Shown: positions 1 through 7,812 of the stretch, piece after piece
Layout: each line of letters begins with the position of its first letter
Numbering within the stretch: position 1 is the stretch's first letter
Assembly: GCA_016200445.1 (NCBI GenBank)
Contig: JACQEQ010000024.1
Span: 1-14,139, forward strand
DNA from: Gammaproteobacteria bacterium
GTDB lineage: Bacteria > Pseudomonadota > Gammaproteobacteria > SG8-11
Length of the DNA stretch: 14,139 nt
Direction: 5' to 3'
The notes under the pieces: model-generated
What the model was told of the DNA's origin: nothing
Seen by the model: only the letters and a program-made list of their open reading frames with translations
Databases searched by the model: none
Program-made: the position numbers and the translations under genes

Positions 1-1260
1 ACGGTTGAGCCGCATCATCATCTTCACAAAAAACACACTGTACGCAATGGCGTGGAACGCGTGCGTGTCGTCGTCTTCGGCGATACCGAAAATGACCATC
101 GCACAGTCACCGATAAATTTGTCGATGGCGCCTTTATACATCGGCGCGGTTTCCGCGACCGCACCATAGAAGTAGCTCAACAGCTCCGCGACCTTTTGCG
201 GCGACATGATTTCCGACACCGCTGTAAAGCCAACGATGTCGATGAACACGACGCTCGCATTCACGTGACTGCCGCCTAAGGTCACTTCGCTGGGTTGATC
301 GTTACTGATGATTTCGCGCGCGACGTTCGCCGGCAAATGACGCTGCAATGCAGTGGCGATTTGGTTGCGCTGGCGGATACCTTGCGCCATTTGCATGGAT
401 TTCATTTGCAATGAGCGCGCCGTGACATTGACTGAATGAATCAGGTCGCCGATTTCGTCATTGCGCGTGGTTTCGATCTGATAATCATAATGCCCCATGC
501 TGATCGCACGGCTGGCATCGGTCAGCTGGTAAATCGGTTTATATAGCCGCCGGCCCAGCAGGTAAGCCAGTGCAATGCCAATCAGAATCATGATGGTGGT
601 CGCCGTGATAATGGAAGCCAGCATTTCGTCAATCGATTCCGTCAAGGTGTTGCGCGTGAATGAAATCAGCGCGTATCCCACGATCAAATCCTTGAACCGC
701 ACCGGGCTGATAAACGCCACCGCATCAATGGGTCCGCGCGGCGCATCGAACCATTGCCAATCCAGCGATAACTGTGTGCCGTCCAAATATTGCTTCTTCG
801 CTCCTACTAACGGCGCGCCGGTTTCAAACGGTTGATTACCGGCACTGGCAATTAATTTGCGGTCCGTGCTGAACACCGCCGCACCGAGCACATTCTCGGC
901 CGTCGCTAAATTCGAAGTCAGCACGTCCAGTAATAAATTATCTTTAGCAAGCAATGGCTCGGTGGTCGACTTGGCCATCTGCGCCACCACCGTGCGGCCG
1001 GTCGCGTGAATTTGATGCGTTAAAATCTCTTTTTGGTTGTGTATCACCAGGGCGCCAAGCAATGACATGGAGGCGGTGATGATCAAGCCGATGACTAAAG
1101 CGAATTTTACAGCAACTGGAATGCGGATACTCGCCACTGCATCGCCCAGCGCGGCGACGCTACGCAATATGGCGTGCGCGCCGATGACGAGAGGTCTCAC
1201 CAGCCCATGTGACACGCTGGCGAGCTCACCCACCTTGCCGACGAAACCGGAAAACGACAT
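1..1260 (-). CDS. Class III adenylate/guanylate cyclase with membrane sensor and HAMP domain (C-terminus off the left edge)
   Basis: The reading frame opens with ATG at 1260, has a GAGGG ribosome binding site about 9 nt upstream, and runs without a stop for 420 codons to the window edge, so the 3' end is missing. A first membrane segment lies near residues 48-72, then an extracytoplasmic region of about 140 residues, a second membrane segment near 214-236, and a HAMP domain near 237-287 with the NDEIG motif at 267-271. The cyclase homology domain begins near 330. It shows FIDIVGFT (339-346), whose D341 is the first metal-binding Asp, and DKFIGD (380-385), whose D385 is the second. K381 sits where class III enzymes place the lysine that reads adenine, so cAMP is the likelier product; the second specificity residue and the transition-state Asn/Arg lie beyond the window. 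It should turn an extracytoplasmic or membrane signal into a cyclic nucleotide. It diverges from the YbaK-like gene. Family assignment is secure; substrate is inferred. Confidence 0.93.
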   Translation of the reverse strand, partial: MSFSGFVGKVGELASVSHGLVRPLVIGAHAILRSVAALGDAVASIRIPVAVKFALVIGLIITASMSLLGALVIHNQKEILTHQIHATGRTVVAQMAKSTTEPLLAKDNLLLDVLTSNLATAENVLGAAVFSTDRKLIASAGNQPFETGAPLVGAKKQYLDGTQLSLDWQWFDAPRGPIDAVAFISPVRFKDLIVGYALISFTRNTLTESIDEMLASIITATTIMILIGIALAYLLGRRLYKPIYQLTDASRAISMGHYDYQIETTRNDEIGDLIHSVNVTARSLQMKSMQMAQGIRQRNQIATALQRHLPANVAREIISNDQPSEVTLGGSHVNASVVFIDIVGFTAVSEIMSPQKVAELLSYFYGAVAETAPMYKGAIDKFIGDCAMVIFGIAEDDDTHAFHAIAYSVFFVKMMMRLNR

Positions 1261-1571
1261 TCCCAACCCTCGCTGAATACCGCCAAACTACTGTATGCAA
1301 TAAGCAAATCACCAAAAGATGGTAGCACGACTGCGGTACTCTTCCGCCAGTGTTTTACTGCCAGTGGTCAAAACCCGACACCGGCATAAACAGCGCGTAT
1401 AACATATTGAATTAGTCTGAAATTTACGTGCGGCAGAAAATCGTTAACTACCGCCTTATAGGTTGCGCAGTATTCCGTGGCGTCGTTAATACAGACTTAA
1501 CTTCAATCGAACGCGGTTTTATCCCGATTCAAGCGTAGTTGTACGAATTGCGAGCCACGGCATTTTCCCAG

Positions 1572-1597
1572 TTAATTACTCATCATTCGCTAATTAA
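1572..1597. repeat. AT-rich inverted repeat upstream of the YbaK-like gene (possible operator)
   Basis: TTAATTA at 1572-1578 is the exact reverse complement of TAATTAA at 1591-1597, with a 12-nt spacer. The arm centres are 19 nt apart, close to two helical turns, as expected for a dimeric DNA-binding protein. The repeat ends 6 nt before the ribosome binding site, so a bound protein or an RNA hairpin could affect expression. The sequence is simple and AT-rich, so chance is a real alternative. Confidence 0.35.
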
Positions 1598-1603
1598 ATG
1601 GGC

Positions 1604-1610
1604 AGGAGGT
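1604..1610 (+). promoter_or_regulatory. Strong ribosome binding site fixing the YbaK-like start
   Basis: AGGAGGT lies 6 nt before the ATG at 1617. It decides the start against an in-frame ATG at 1539, which would add 26 residues (beginning MYELRATAF) that do not belong to the YbaK fold and lacks a comparable site. Confidence 0.85.
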
Positions 1611-1616
1611 TCCGCC

Positions 1617-2096
1617 ATGAGCATCTCCATAACACTCCGCAATTATCTAGCCCAGCAGGGCGTGCACTACGAGGTCATCCGCCATGCGCGCAGCGGCTGT
1701 AGCATGGAATCCGCGCAAGCTGCGCACGTGCCGGGGGATGCGTTGGCCAAGGGCGTGATGCTGGAGGACGAGCTCGGCTATGTCATGGCGGTCGTGCCTT
1801 CCACGCACCATGTCGAGCTCGGCACCCTGCGTAACCGCCTACGCCGGAAAAATCTGAGCTTGGCCAACGAAGAAGAGCTTGCCGTACTGTTTATCGATTG
1901 CGAAATCGGCGCGGTGCCGCCGCTCGGCGAGGCCTATGGGCTGGGCATGATTGTCGACGACACACTGCGCACCAATCCCGACATTTACTTCGAAGCTGGC
2001 AACCATCGCGACTTGGTGCATATCGAAGGCGACGAATTTCAACGGCTGATCGACAAAGCCGAGCATGGGTATTTCAGCAGCCGGATTACGCAGTGA
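1617..2096 (+). CDS. YbaK/EbsC-type aminoacyl-tRNA deacylase-like protein, single domain
   Basis: This 159-residue protein is essentially one YbaK/aminoacyl-tRNA-synthetase-associated domain. Members of this family hydrolyse mischarged tRNAs in trans, such as Cys-tRNAPro or Ala-tRNAPro, in the cytoplasm. Family marks visible are the lysine in AKGVMLEDE (K45, the position of the functionally important Lys in YbaK/ProX proteins), the glycine/proline loop GAVPPLG at 98-104, and the C-terminal AGNHRDLVHIEGDEF at 127-141, which matches the family's AGxHxDLxxxxxxxF pattern. The start at 1617 is set by a strong ribosome binding site. It is the only plus-strand gene in the window, divergent from the cyclase and convergent with the small gene at 2127-2447. 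The fold is clear, but which mischarged tRNA it clears cannot be read from sequence. It need not be the E. coli ybaK orthologue, so no symbol is given. Confidence 0.9.
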   Translation: MSISITLRNYLAQQGVHYEVIRHARSGCSMESAQAAHVPGDALAKGVMLEDELGYVMAVVPSTHHVELGTLRNRLRRKNLSLANEEELAVLFIDCEIGAVPPLGEAYGLGMIVDDTLRTNPDIYFEAGNHRDLVHIEGDEFQRLIDKAEHGYFSSRITQ

Positions 2097-2126
2097 TGCA
2101 CGTGCAGCGAAGACAGGGGCGCGCTC

Positions 2127-2447
2127 CTATGCTTCGATGAGCGTTTCCTGCATTTCGCCATCGGTGTTGATCGCAACCGAACGTACGTTGGGTACCCGCG
2201 ACAAAATATAGCCTGCCATTAACAACACCAGTGTTTCGTTTTGCGTGTTGAGTGCTGTGTGCAATTTATCGGCGGCGATCTGACAACGTTCAAGTTGCGA
2301 GGGACGCTCGATCCACTCGCGGCTCATCTGCCAGCCTTGGTCCATGTCACGGTCCATTTTGGCATAGAAATCCTGTGCGTCGCGCAGCATGGCATCGGAC
2401 ACGTTGATGGCAATCTGCCGGTCTTCGACAACGATGTTCAGAATCAT
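2127..2447 (-). CDS. Conserved-looking small cytoplasmic protein of unknown function
   Basis: The gene encodes 106 residues from an ATG preceded by AGGGAGC at suitable spacing. I do not recognise a named family. The protein has no signal peptide or membrane segment and is acidic. It opens with a short beta-like stretch (MILNIVVEDRQIAINV), continues with a helical, Asp/Met/Trp-rich region (residues about 18-45, including KMDRDMDQGWQM), then a region with CQIAADKL and LLMAGYIL, and ends with a short beta-like tail. Codon use resembles its neighbours, and the strong ribosome binding site plus a TACAAT -10 candidate argue that it is a real gene. It follows the MASE1 kinase by 94 nt in the same direction, with a hairpin between them, and converges on the YbaK-like gene with 30 nt between stop codons. 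It could be an independent housekeeping gene or a read-through member of the signalling operon. No function is proposed. Confidence 0.8.
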   Translation of the reverse strand: MILNIVVEDRQIAINVSDAMLRDAQDFYAKMDRDMDQGWQMSREWIERPSQLERCQIAADKLHTALNTQNETLVLLMAGYILSRVPNVRSVAINTDGEMQETLIEA

Positions 2448-2473
2448 GGCGGAGCTCCCTAAATGGAGCGCCG

Positions 2474-2479
2474 ATTGTA
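2474..2479 (-). promoter_or_regulatory. Candidate -10 element (TACAAT) for the 106-residue protein gene
   Basis: On the minus strand TACAAT matches 5 of 6 positions of the sigma-70 -10 consensus. It lies 26 nt upstream of the ATG at 2447, leaving room for a short leader containing the ribosome binding site. The matching -35 position (TCGGTG at a 17-nt spacing) is poor, so the call is tentative. Confidence 0.35.
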
Positions 2480-2498
2480 ACCTGCCGGGGGTGGCACA

Positions 2499-2523
2499 CC
2501 GATATTACGTTTGCAATATCCGG
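2499..2523 (-). terminator. Hairpin downstream of the MASE1 kinase gene
   Basis: In minus-strand RNA, GATATTGC pairs with GTAATATC (one G-U) around an AAAC loop, and flanking CC/GG extends the stem past a one-base bulge. It begins about 18 nt after the kinase stop codon. No U-tract follows, so it is not a classical intrinsic terminator and may instead protect the 3' end of the mRNA or be fortuitous. Pairing is better in the minus-strand transcript than in the plus-strand one. Confidence 0.35.
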
Positions 2524-2541
2524 CTACGCATTTCAATGCCC

Positions 2542-5500
2542 CTACGCCGCAGGCAGGTAACGCTCTAACACCGCTTTCAGTTGCGTGATATTGATCGGCT
2601 TGGGCAGCACATCGGTCATGCCGGCCTGAGCGCGTTGCTGCGCATCTTCGCCGGCCGCATGGGCGCTGACCGCGACCACCGGAAGCTGCGCCACAGCACC
2701 CGTCAGGCGACGGATTGCGCAGGTTGCATCGTAGCCGTTCATATGCGGCATTTCGCAGTCCATCAACACCAGGCCATAAGGCGTTTTTTGCACGGCGGCA
2801 AGTGCGAGCGCACCATCGCCCACCATGTCCAGGTCGTAACCCAGCGCCTGCACCATGGCACGCAAGATTTCCTGATTCACCGCATTGTCTTCGGCGATCA
2901 AGATGCGCCGCACCGGCTCCACGGCCGGCCGTTGTGCCAGCAACGCGCTCACCGTGTCGATGAGCAATCCCATGTCGAACGGCTTGGTTAAATAGGCGGC
3001 AAATCCTGCGTCTTTACCACGCTGCACGTCTTCGCGCATTGCGTTGGCAGTAAGTGCCAGCACCGGCACGTGCGCCGTGCGCATATCGGCTTTCAGATAA
3101 TCGAGGGCGGCGTAGCCATCCATGCCCGGCAAATTGATGTCCATTAAGATCACATCGAAATTTTGCTTGAACGCAATATCGAGACCTGCTTCCGCAGACC
3201 CTGCACCGACAAAACTCGATTGCGGCCAGATTTTTTTAACCAGCGCCTGCACCAACGTCATGTTCACTGGATTGTCTTCCACGCATAACAGCGAAAACTT
3301 TACGGGCGGCGCCGCATGTTGCATCTGCTCTGCGACAGCCTGTACTTTTTCTTCGGCGGCTTGCGGTGTAGGCACCGTCAGCAGCTCAATCGAAAATACC
3401 GTGCCGACATCCACGGAACTACGGAATGTCAATTCACCCTGCATCAGCTCTACCAGACGTTTGGTAATCACCAGCCCGATGCCGGTGCCTTCGATTTCGC
3501 CGCGTTCCTGACCCAAACGGTTAAACGACTGAAACAAATGCGCCTGCTGATCGGCACTCAAACCCTTGCCGGTATCGCGTACGCTGATGCATACGCTGCC
3601 ATCATGAAGCGTATACGAAAGCTCGATCTCGCCGCCCTCGCAGTTGTATTTCACCGCATTCGATAACAAGTTCACCAACACTTGCTTCAGGCGCGTGCGG
3701 TCGACCTGTACATACACCCCGGCGCCGCACTGCGAGGCGACAAAATGCAGTCCGCGTTTGTCCGCCAATGCTTGTGTCAAAATACGGCACTCGTCAATCA
3801 AAGGATCGAGCGCAACCGGCTCCATCGATAAATTCACATGCCCGGTTTCGATGCGCGACAAATCCAGCACGTCGTTGATGAGATTCAGCAAGTGCTCGCC
3901 TGCGGTGCGGATTTTTGTCACCGTGGCCTGGTGCTGCGCGGTAAGCTGCTGGTCGTAGCCCAATAGCTGCGCAAAGCCCAACACGGCATTCAACGGCGTG
4001 CGTAATTCGTGGGACATGCTGGATAAAAATTCCGACTTGGCGCGATTCGCGCGCATGGCTTCTTCTTTCGCCGCGATAATTTCCAGCTCGACACGTTTGC
4101 GCTCGGTCACATCCAGCACAATGCCGACCATGCGCAGCGGCGTGCCGCCGGCGCCGCGTTCGACCTCGCCTACGTACACCACGTGCCGTAGCGCTCCTGC
4201 AACCTGGCGGATACGGCACTCCACACGATAGGAATTTTTACCGTTTAACGCCGTCTGAATCGCGGTCGCGACGGTTTCGCGGTCGCCGGGATGAATCGCC
4301 TCGATAAATTTTTCGTGGCTGATGGTGAGCTCATTGGCTTCAAACCCAAAGATGCGCGCCTGCTCGGCCGACCAGCGTTCCGCGTTGCTGTGCAGATCCC
4401 AGCTCCAATGCCCCAGATGCGCGATGCGTTGTGCATCGCTCACTACACGATGCGCTTGACTCAACTCGTAGGTGCGTTGTTCGATCATGCGCTCGACACG
4501 CGTGGCACGCCCGGACACCGACAATAAAAATGTCTCAAGCAAACTGACGAACATTAGCCCGGCCGCCAGCACTACCCAGGACTGCCAGCCGTTGTTTTGC
4601 TGCATGTAGGCGGGCGTCGGCGAAAAACGCGCCTGCCATTTGCGGCCTGCGAATTCGATGCTGCGCAGGTAGGAAAGCGCCATAGCTTGAGATGACGGCG
4701 CTACGGCGCCGCCCGGAAACAGCAGCTGCTCGGCCGGCGGAGCGGACTGGTCGGTTAATTCCAACGTAAACAGATCCCGATCCGATGGGCGCATGACCGT
4801 GTCCACTAAATTGTCGAGGGTGATCACTTCCAGCACGAAGCCCTGCAAGCTAATCACTGGAAAGAACAGTACTACGCCGCGCTCGGGCGCTTCATTATTC
4901 TGCTGTAATAGACGAACCCGCGCACTGACGGTGGGCCGCCCGGTGCTGCGTGCCTGGTTCAACGCGGCGCGGCGCTTAGGTTCGGAAGCTAGATCGTAAC
5001 CAAATACGATTTCATTACCGACCCACGGTTCGACATAAGTAACCGGGTAATATTCCGGACGGCTCGCCGCACGCACGCGGCGGTTGTTGCTGTCGCGTTC
5101 TACGATTTGAAAGTCCGCAAAACCCTCGTTGCGCACCTGCGCTTCAAACTTAGTGCGCTGTGTATCCGGCACTTTCGGCAGCCATTCCAGCGCCCGTGCC
5201 GCGCCGTTTTCGGCGATAATCGGCGCAACGAATTGGCGAAAACCGTCGCGCGTGAAATGTTCGGAACTGGCGTAATAATGCGTAATCCAAGCCAGCGACT
5301 CCAATTGCTTGGCGAGCGCAGCTTCCATGTTATCGGCTAAGTTTGTGGCGCGGAAATTAAACTCGGCGTCGATGCGCTGCTGTTCCCAGCGGCTGGCCTC
5401 GACATAGGCCACTAGCACGAAGCCCAGCGCAATCAGCAACGGCACGCTTAACGTAAAGCGCCGCTTGCTCCACTGTTCTCGCGGCTGCGCTAAAAATGCC

Positions 5501-6030
5501 AACAGCACCGGCACCATGATCAAAACACCGATGACATCGCCCAGCCACCAATTGGCCCAATTGGCAACAAATTTATCGTCCGTCACCGCACCGAACGACC
5601 ACAGCGTGGTAATGCCCACGCTCGCACCGGCGAGACATGCCGCCATACCGCACAACACGATGAACTTTAAAATGTCACGTTCGTCGTCGAGCGCACTCGG
5701 GAAGCCGATGAAACGGCGCATCAACGCCGCACCCGACCAGGCTTGCAATAGCGCGCCGGAAGCAATTAATGCCGGGACCGGTAAATTCGCAAAACTCAAC
5801 GCGCGTCCGGTATCGGCACCGATCCACAGGTTCATCACGAACGAGCCCAGCCACACACCCGGCAACGCCCAGCGGCCATACAACAGCACCGCTGCCAAGG
5901 CGACGCCGGCGGCGGGAAAAATCGCCGTGGCATAGCCGGGCGGAATCGCCAACATCAATCCCAACCGCCCGCTCAGCGCATAAACCAATGCGGTAGCGGA
6001 AATTAGGACCAGGGTTTTGACAGATGACAT
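2542..6030 (-). CDS. Hybrid sensor histidine kinase MASE1-CHASE-PAS-HisKA-HATPase-REC-REC
   Basis: The 1162-residue inner-membrane kinase starts with a MASE1 multi-pass sensor (about 1-180; GYATAIFPAAGVALAA is typical). A CHASE extracytoplasmic domain (about 215-440; YYPVTYVEPW, IVFGYDLASEP) is flanked by membrane segments near 193-212 and 483-505. A coiled linker, a PAS domain (about 535-645), HisKA with phospho-His H674 in SHELRTP, and an ATPase with N-box NAVKYN (791-796) and DTGKG follow. REC1 has D964 (ILMDINLPG) and K1016; REC2 has D1091 (LVLMDCEMP) and K1144. There is no Hpt domain, unlike its two paralogues upstream. It should sense a small extracytoplasmic ligand and phosphorylate its own REC domains; onward relay would need an Hpt from elsewhere. 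It starts 60 nt after the GGDEF-EAL gene, probably as the last gene of that operon, though its own promoter is possible. The ribosome binding site is weak (GAGA). Confidence 0.95.
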   Translation of the reverse strand: MSSVKTLVLISATALVYALSGRLGLMLAIPPGYATAIFPAAGVALAAVLLYGRWALPGVWLGSFVMNLWIGADTGRALSFANLPVPALIASGALLQAWSGAALMRRFIGFPSALDDERDILKFIVLCGMAACLAGASVGITTLWSFGAVTDDKFVANWANWWLGDVIGVLIMVPVLLAFLAQPREQWSKRRFTLSVPLLIALGFVLVAYVEASRWEQQRIDAEFNFRATNLADNMEAALAKQLESLAWITHYYASSEHFTRDGFRQFVAPIIAENGAARALEWLPKVPDTQRTKFEAQVRNEGFADFQIVERDSNNRRVRAASRPEYYPVTYVEPWVGNEIVFGYDLASEPKRRAALNQARSTGRPTVSARVRLLQQNNEAPERGVVLFFPVISLQGFVLEVITLDNLVDTVMRPSDRDLFTLELTDQSAPPAEQLLFPGGAVAPSSQAMALSYLRSIEFAGRKWQARFSPTPAYMQQNNGWQSWVVLAAGLMFVSLLETFLLSVSGRATRVERMIEQRTYELSQAHRVVSDAQRIAHLGHWSWDLHSNAERWSAEQARIFGFEANELTISHEKFIEAIHPGDRETVATAIQTALNGKNSYRVECRIRQVAGALRHVVYVGEVERGAGGTPLRMVGIVLDVTERKRVELEIIAAKEEAMRANRAKSEFLSSMSHELRTPLNAVLGFAQLLGYDQQLTAQHQATVTKIRTAGEHLLNLINDVLDLSRIETGHVNLSMEPVALDPLIDECRILTQALADKRGLHFVASQCGAGVYVQVDRTRLKQVLVNLLSNAVKYNCEGGEIELSYTLHDGSVCISVRDTGKGLSADQQAHLFQSFNRLGQERGEIEGTGIGLVITKRLVELMQGELTFRSSVDVGTVFSIELLTVPTPQAAEEKVQAVAEQMQHAAPPVKFSLLCVEDNPVNMTLVQALVKKIWPQSSFVGAGSAEAGLDIAFKQNFDVILMDINLPGMDGYAALDYLKADMRTAHVPVLALTANAMREDVQRGKDAGFAAYLTKPFDMGLLIDTVSALLAQRPAVEPVRRILIAEDNAVNQEILRAMVQALGYDLDMVGDGALALAAVQKTPYGLVLMDCEMPHMNGYDATCAIRRLTGAVAQLPVVAVSAHAAGEDAQQRAQAGMTDVLPKPINITQLKAVLERYLPAA

Positions 6031-6082
6031 TCAATGCTTATCTCAGGTAAAAGCTCGAATCCAACAGGCCATACTTAATTAT

Positions 6083-6088
6083 TGTCAA
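6083..6088 (-). promoter_or_regulatory. Isolated perfect -35-like hexamer before the MASE1 kinase
   Basis: TTGACA on the minus strand lies in the 60-nt gap before the MASE1 kinase gene and matches the sigma-70 -35 consensus exactly. No acceptable -10 hexamer stands 16-18 nt downstream (the positions read TGTTGG, GTTGGA, TTGGAT), so an internal promoter is only a weak possibility. Confidence 0.2.
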
Positions 6089-6090
6089 GC

Positions 6091-7812
6091 TCACACCCCG
6101 TTAAACCGCGCCAATGTTTCCGGCACTTCGGCGGCACTCACAGGCTTGGAGAAAAAATAACCCAGCGCGTATTCGCAGCCGAGTTCGCGCAGCACCAATG
6201 CCTGCCCGGGAGTTTCCACCGCTTCGGCAATTGCACTGACACGCAATGCCTTGGCGAGCAATAAAATGCCACGCATCAGCGTAGTGCTGTCATCGTTCGC
6301 AACACCCAGTCCGTGCGTGAAAGCCGCATTGATTTTCAAACTGTCGATGGGATAGCGCTGAAGATTGCGCAGCGACGTCAGGCCGGTGCCGAAGTCGTCC
6401 ACGCATAAGCCGATACCGAGCTCCTTCAATGCATTGAGCGCAAGCTCGATACTCGCATCGTTCGCATGGGTAACGTGTTCGGAAATTTCCAGCATCAGGT
6501 TTTCGCCCAAGGCGCCGGTTTCTTCGAGAATGCGCGCCAGTTTGGCAACCGCGTCGCTTTCACGAAAATGATGGGCCGAAAAATTAACCGACACCGGCGG
6601 CACCACCACACCGTTGCTACGCCACAACGACAACTGCCGGCAGACCAGGCGTAACACCTGTTCGTCGAGCGCACGCACCTGGCCTGACTCTTCTGCCAGC
6701 GGCAAAAACTCTGCGGCATTAAGTAATCCGATCTCGGGATGCTGCCAGCGCACCAGTGCTTCGAGCATTTGCACGCGCCCGCTGCTAAGCTCGATTTGCG
6801 GTTGAAAATGCAACGATAAGGCGCCTTCATGCGCGAGTGCGTTGCGCATGTGATTCACCATGGCAACGCGCTTTTGCACCGCCGCGCCCATTTCAGCGGT
6901 ATAAAACTCGTAACGATTGCGCCCGCCTTCTTTAACCCGGTACATGGCGGTGTCCGCGTTCGTCATTAGCTGATCGGCGTCGTAACCGTCGCTGGGATAC
7001 ACCGCAATGCCCAAACTTCCGCCTAGCTGTACTTCGCGGCCGCCGATACGCAAAGGAGCCTGTATGGAATCGAGCACCTTTTGCGCTACGGTTGCCACGT
7101 CTTGACTTCCGCGCATGTTTTCGATCAGCAATACAAACTCATCTCCGCCCAAACGCACCACCGTATCGCTGTCGCGCACCGCCTGCTTTAAACGCGCTGC
7201 CATGTTTTTCAGAACTTCGTCGCCGGTCGCGTGCCCGAGCGTGTCGTTCACCCATTTAAAATGGTCAAGATCGACGAACACCAGCCCAAGCATTTTTTTC
7301 TGGCGTGCAGCGCGTGCGATACCATGGCGCAGACGGTCCATTAACAACACGCGGTTAGCAAGCCCGGTTAACCCGTCGTGGAATGCCAGGTAGCGCATTT
7401 GGCGGTCGGCGATGCCGGCCTTGAGCAGATAGCGCACGCGTTGGCGCAACACCGCGAAGTTAATCGGCTTAGTGACGTAATCGGACACGCCGGCATCGAA
7501 GGCACGCTCCACCGTACTGTCGTCTTCGAGGCTGGTGATCATCAGCACCGGCACCGATTGCGTACCGGAAATGTCCTTTAACTGGCGGCATAACTCGATG
7601 CCGTCCATGCCGGGCATGAGACAATCCAGCAACACCAGATCCGGCTTGAATTCAGGAAATAACCCCAGTGCCCGATGCCCGTTTTCGGCATCTTCGAACT
7701 GATAACCATCGGCAGTCAAAACCTGGCGTATCAATAGCCGCACCGAGGCTTGATCATCGACGATCAATATTTTCGGTTTTGCGTTCAGATCTAAATCGAT
7801 ACTTGTCATCAT
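6091..7812 (-). CDS. Response regulator with GGDEF and EAL domains (cyclic-di-GMP turnover)
   Basis: This 573-residue soluble protein joins a receiver domain (about 12-130; acidic residue D20, phospho-acceptor D63 in LLDCLMPGMD, K115) to a GGDEF domain (about 140-305) and an EAL domain (about 315-570). The GGDEF motif at 222-226 is intact, as is the inhibitory RxxD site (R213-D216) five residues before it, so diguanylate cyclase activity with product feedback is expected. The EAL domain keeps E351, N410, E442, E445, D472-D473, K493 and E530. It departs from consensus at KID (here KIN, N495), AEGVE (AEAVE, A531) and D-x-x-Q-G-Y (E-x-x-L-G-Y, L550), so phosphodiesterase activity is doubtful. 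Its ATG overlaps the preceding kinase's stop by 4 nt (ATGA), implying translational coupling. A second ATG directly follows and could also serve. It is the likely output of the kinases beside it. Confidence 0.96.
   Translation of the reverse strand: MMTSIDLDLNAKPKILIVDDQASVRLLIRQVLTADGYQFEDAENGHRALGLFPEFKPDLVLLDCLMPGMDGIELCRQLKDISGTQSVPVLMITSLEDDSTVERAFDAGVSDYVTKPINFAVLRQRVRYLLKAGIADRQMRYLAFHDGLTGLANRVLLMDRLRHGIARAARQKKMLGLVFVDLDHFKWVNDTLGHATGDEVLKNMAARLKQAVRDSDTVVRLGGDEFVLLIENMRGSQDVATVAQKVLDSIQAPLRIGGREVQLGGSLGIAVYPSDGYDADQLMTNADTAMYRVKEGGRNRYEFYTAEMGAAVQKRVAMVNHMRNALAHEGALSLHFQPQIELSSGRVQMLEALVRWQHPEIGLLNAAEFLPLAEESGQVRALDEQVLRLVCRQLSLWRSNGVVVPPVSVNFSAHHFRESDAVAKLARILEETGALGENLMLEISEHVTHANDASIELALNALKELGIGLCVDDFGTGLTSLRNLQRYPIDSLKINAAFTHGLGVANDDSTTLMRGILLLAKALRVSAIAEAVETPGQALVLRELGCEYALGYFFSKPVSAAEVPETLARFNGV

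Larger units (their letters stand above)
1261..1616. other. Noncoding divergent intergenic region
   Basis: This 356-nt gap separates the divergently transcribed cyclase and YbaK-like genes and must hold both promoters. I found no -10/-35 pair good enough to call on either strand, no RNA gene, and no conserved-looking reading frame. Its visible structures are an imperfect stem between GTTTT (1352-1356) and AAAAC (1370-1374) and the AT-rich inverted repeat at 1572-1597, listed separately. It is more AT-rich than the flanking genes. Confidence 0.7.

Noticed and set aside
52..279. 75-codon plus-strand frame near the left edge
   Set aside because: It is antisense to the catalytic domain of the cyclase, which reads continuously on the minus strand with FIDIVGFT and KFIGD motifs.
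1352..1374. Imperfect stem GTTTT/AAAAC in the divergent intergenic region
   Set aside because: The stem is short with an unequal interior bulge and no U-tract, so there is not enough support for a regulatory RNA or terminator.
1539..1616. Upstream ATG extending the YbaK-like protein by 26 residues
   Set aside because: The strong AGGAGGT site lies before the ATG at 1617, and the added residues do not fit the YbaK domain.
2097..2106. Perfect 10-bp palindrome TGCACGTGCA right after the YbaK-like stop codon
   Set aside because: It is too short, without a loop or U-tract, to be a terminator, and a single 10-bp palindrome is expected by chance at this scale.
2491..2516. Possible sigma-54 site (TGGCAC followed by TTGCA)
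   Set aside because: The spacing between the GG and GC elements is far longer than the required 10 nt, and the orientation does not face a gene.
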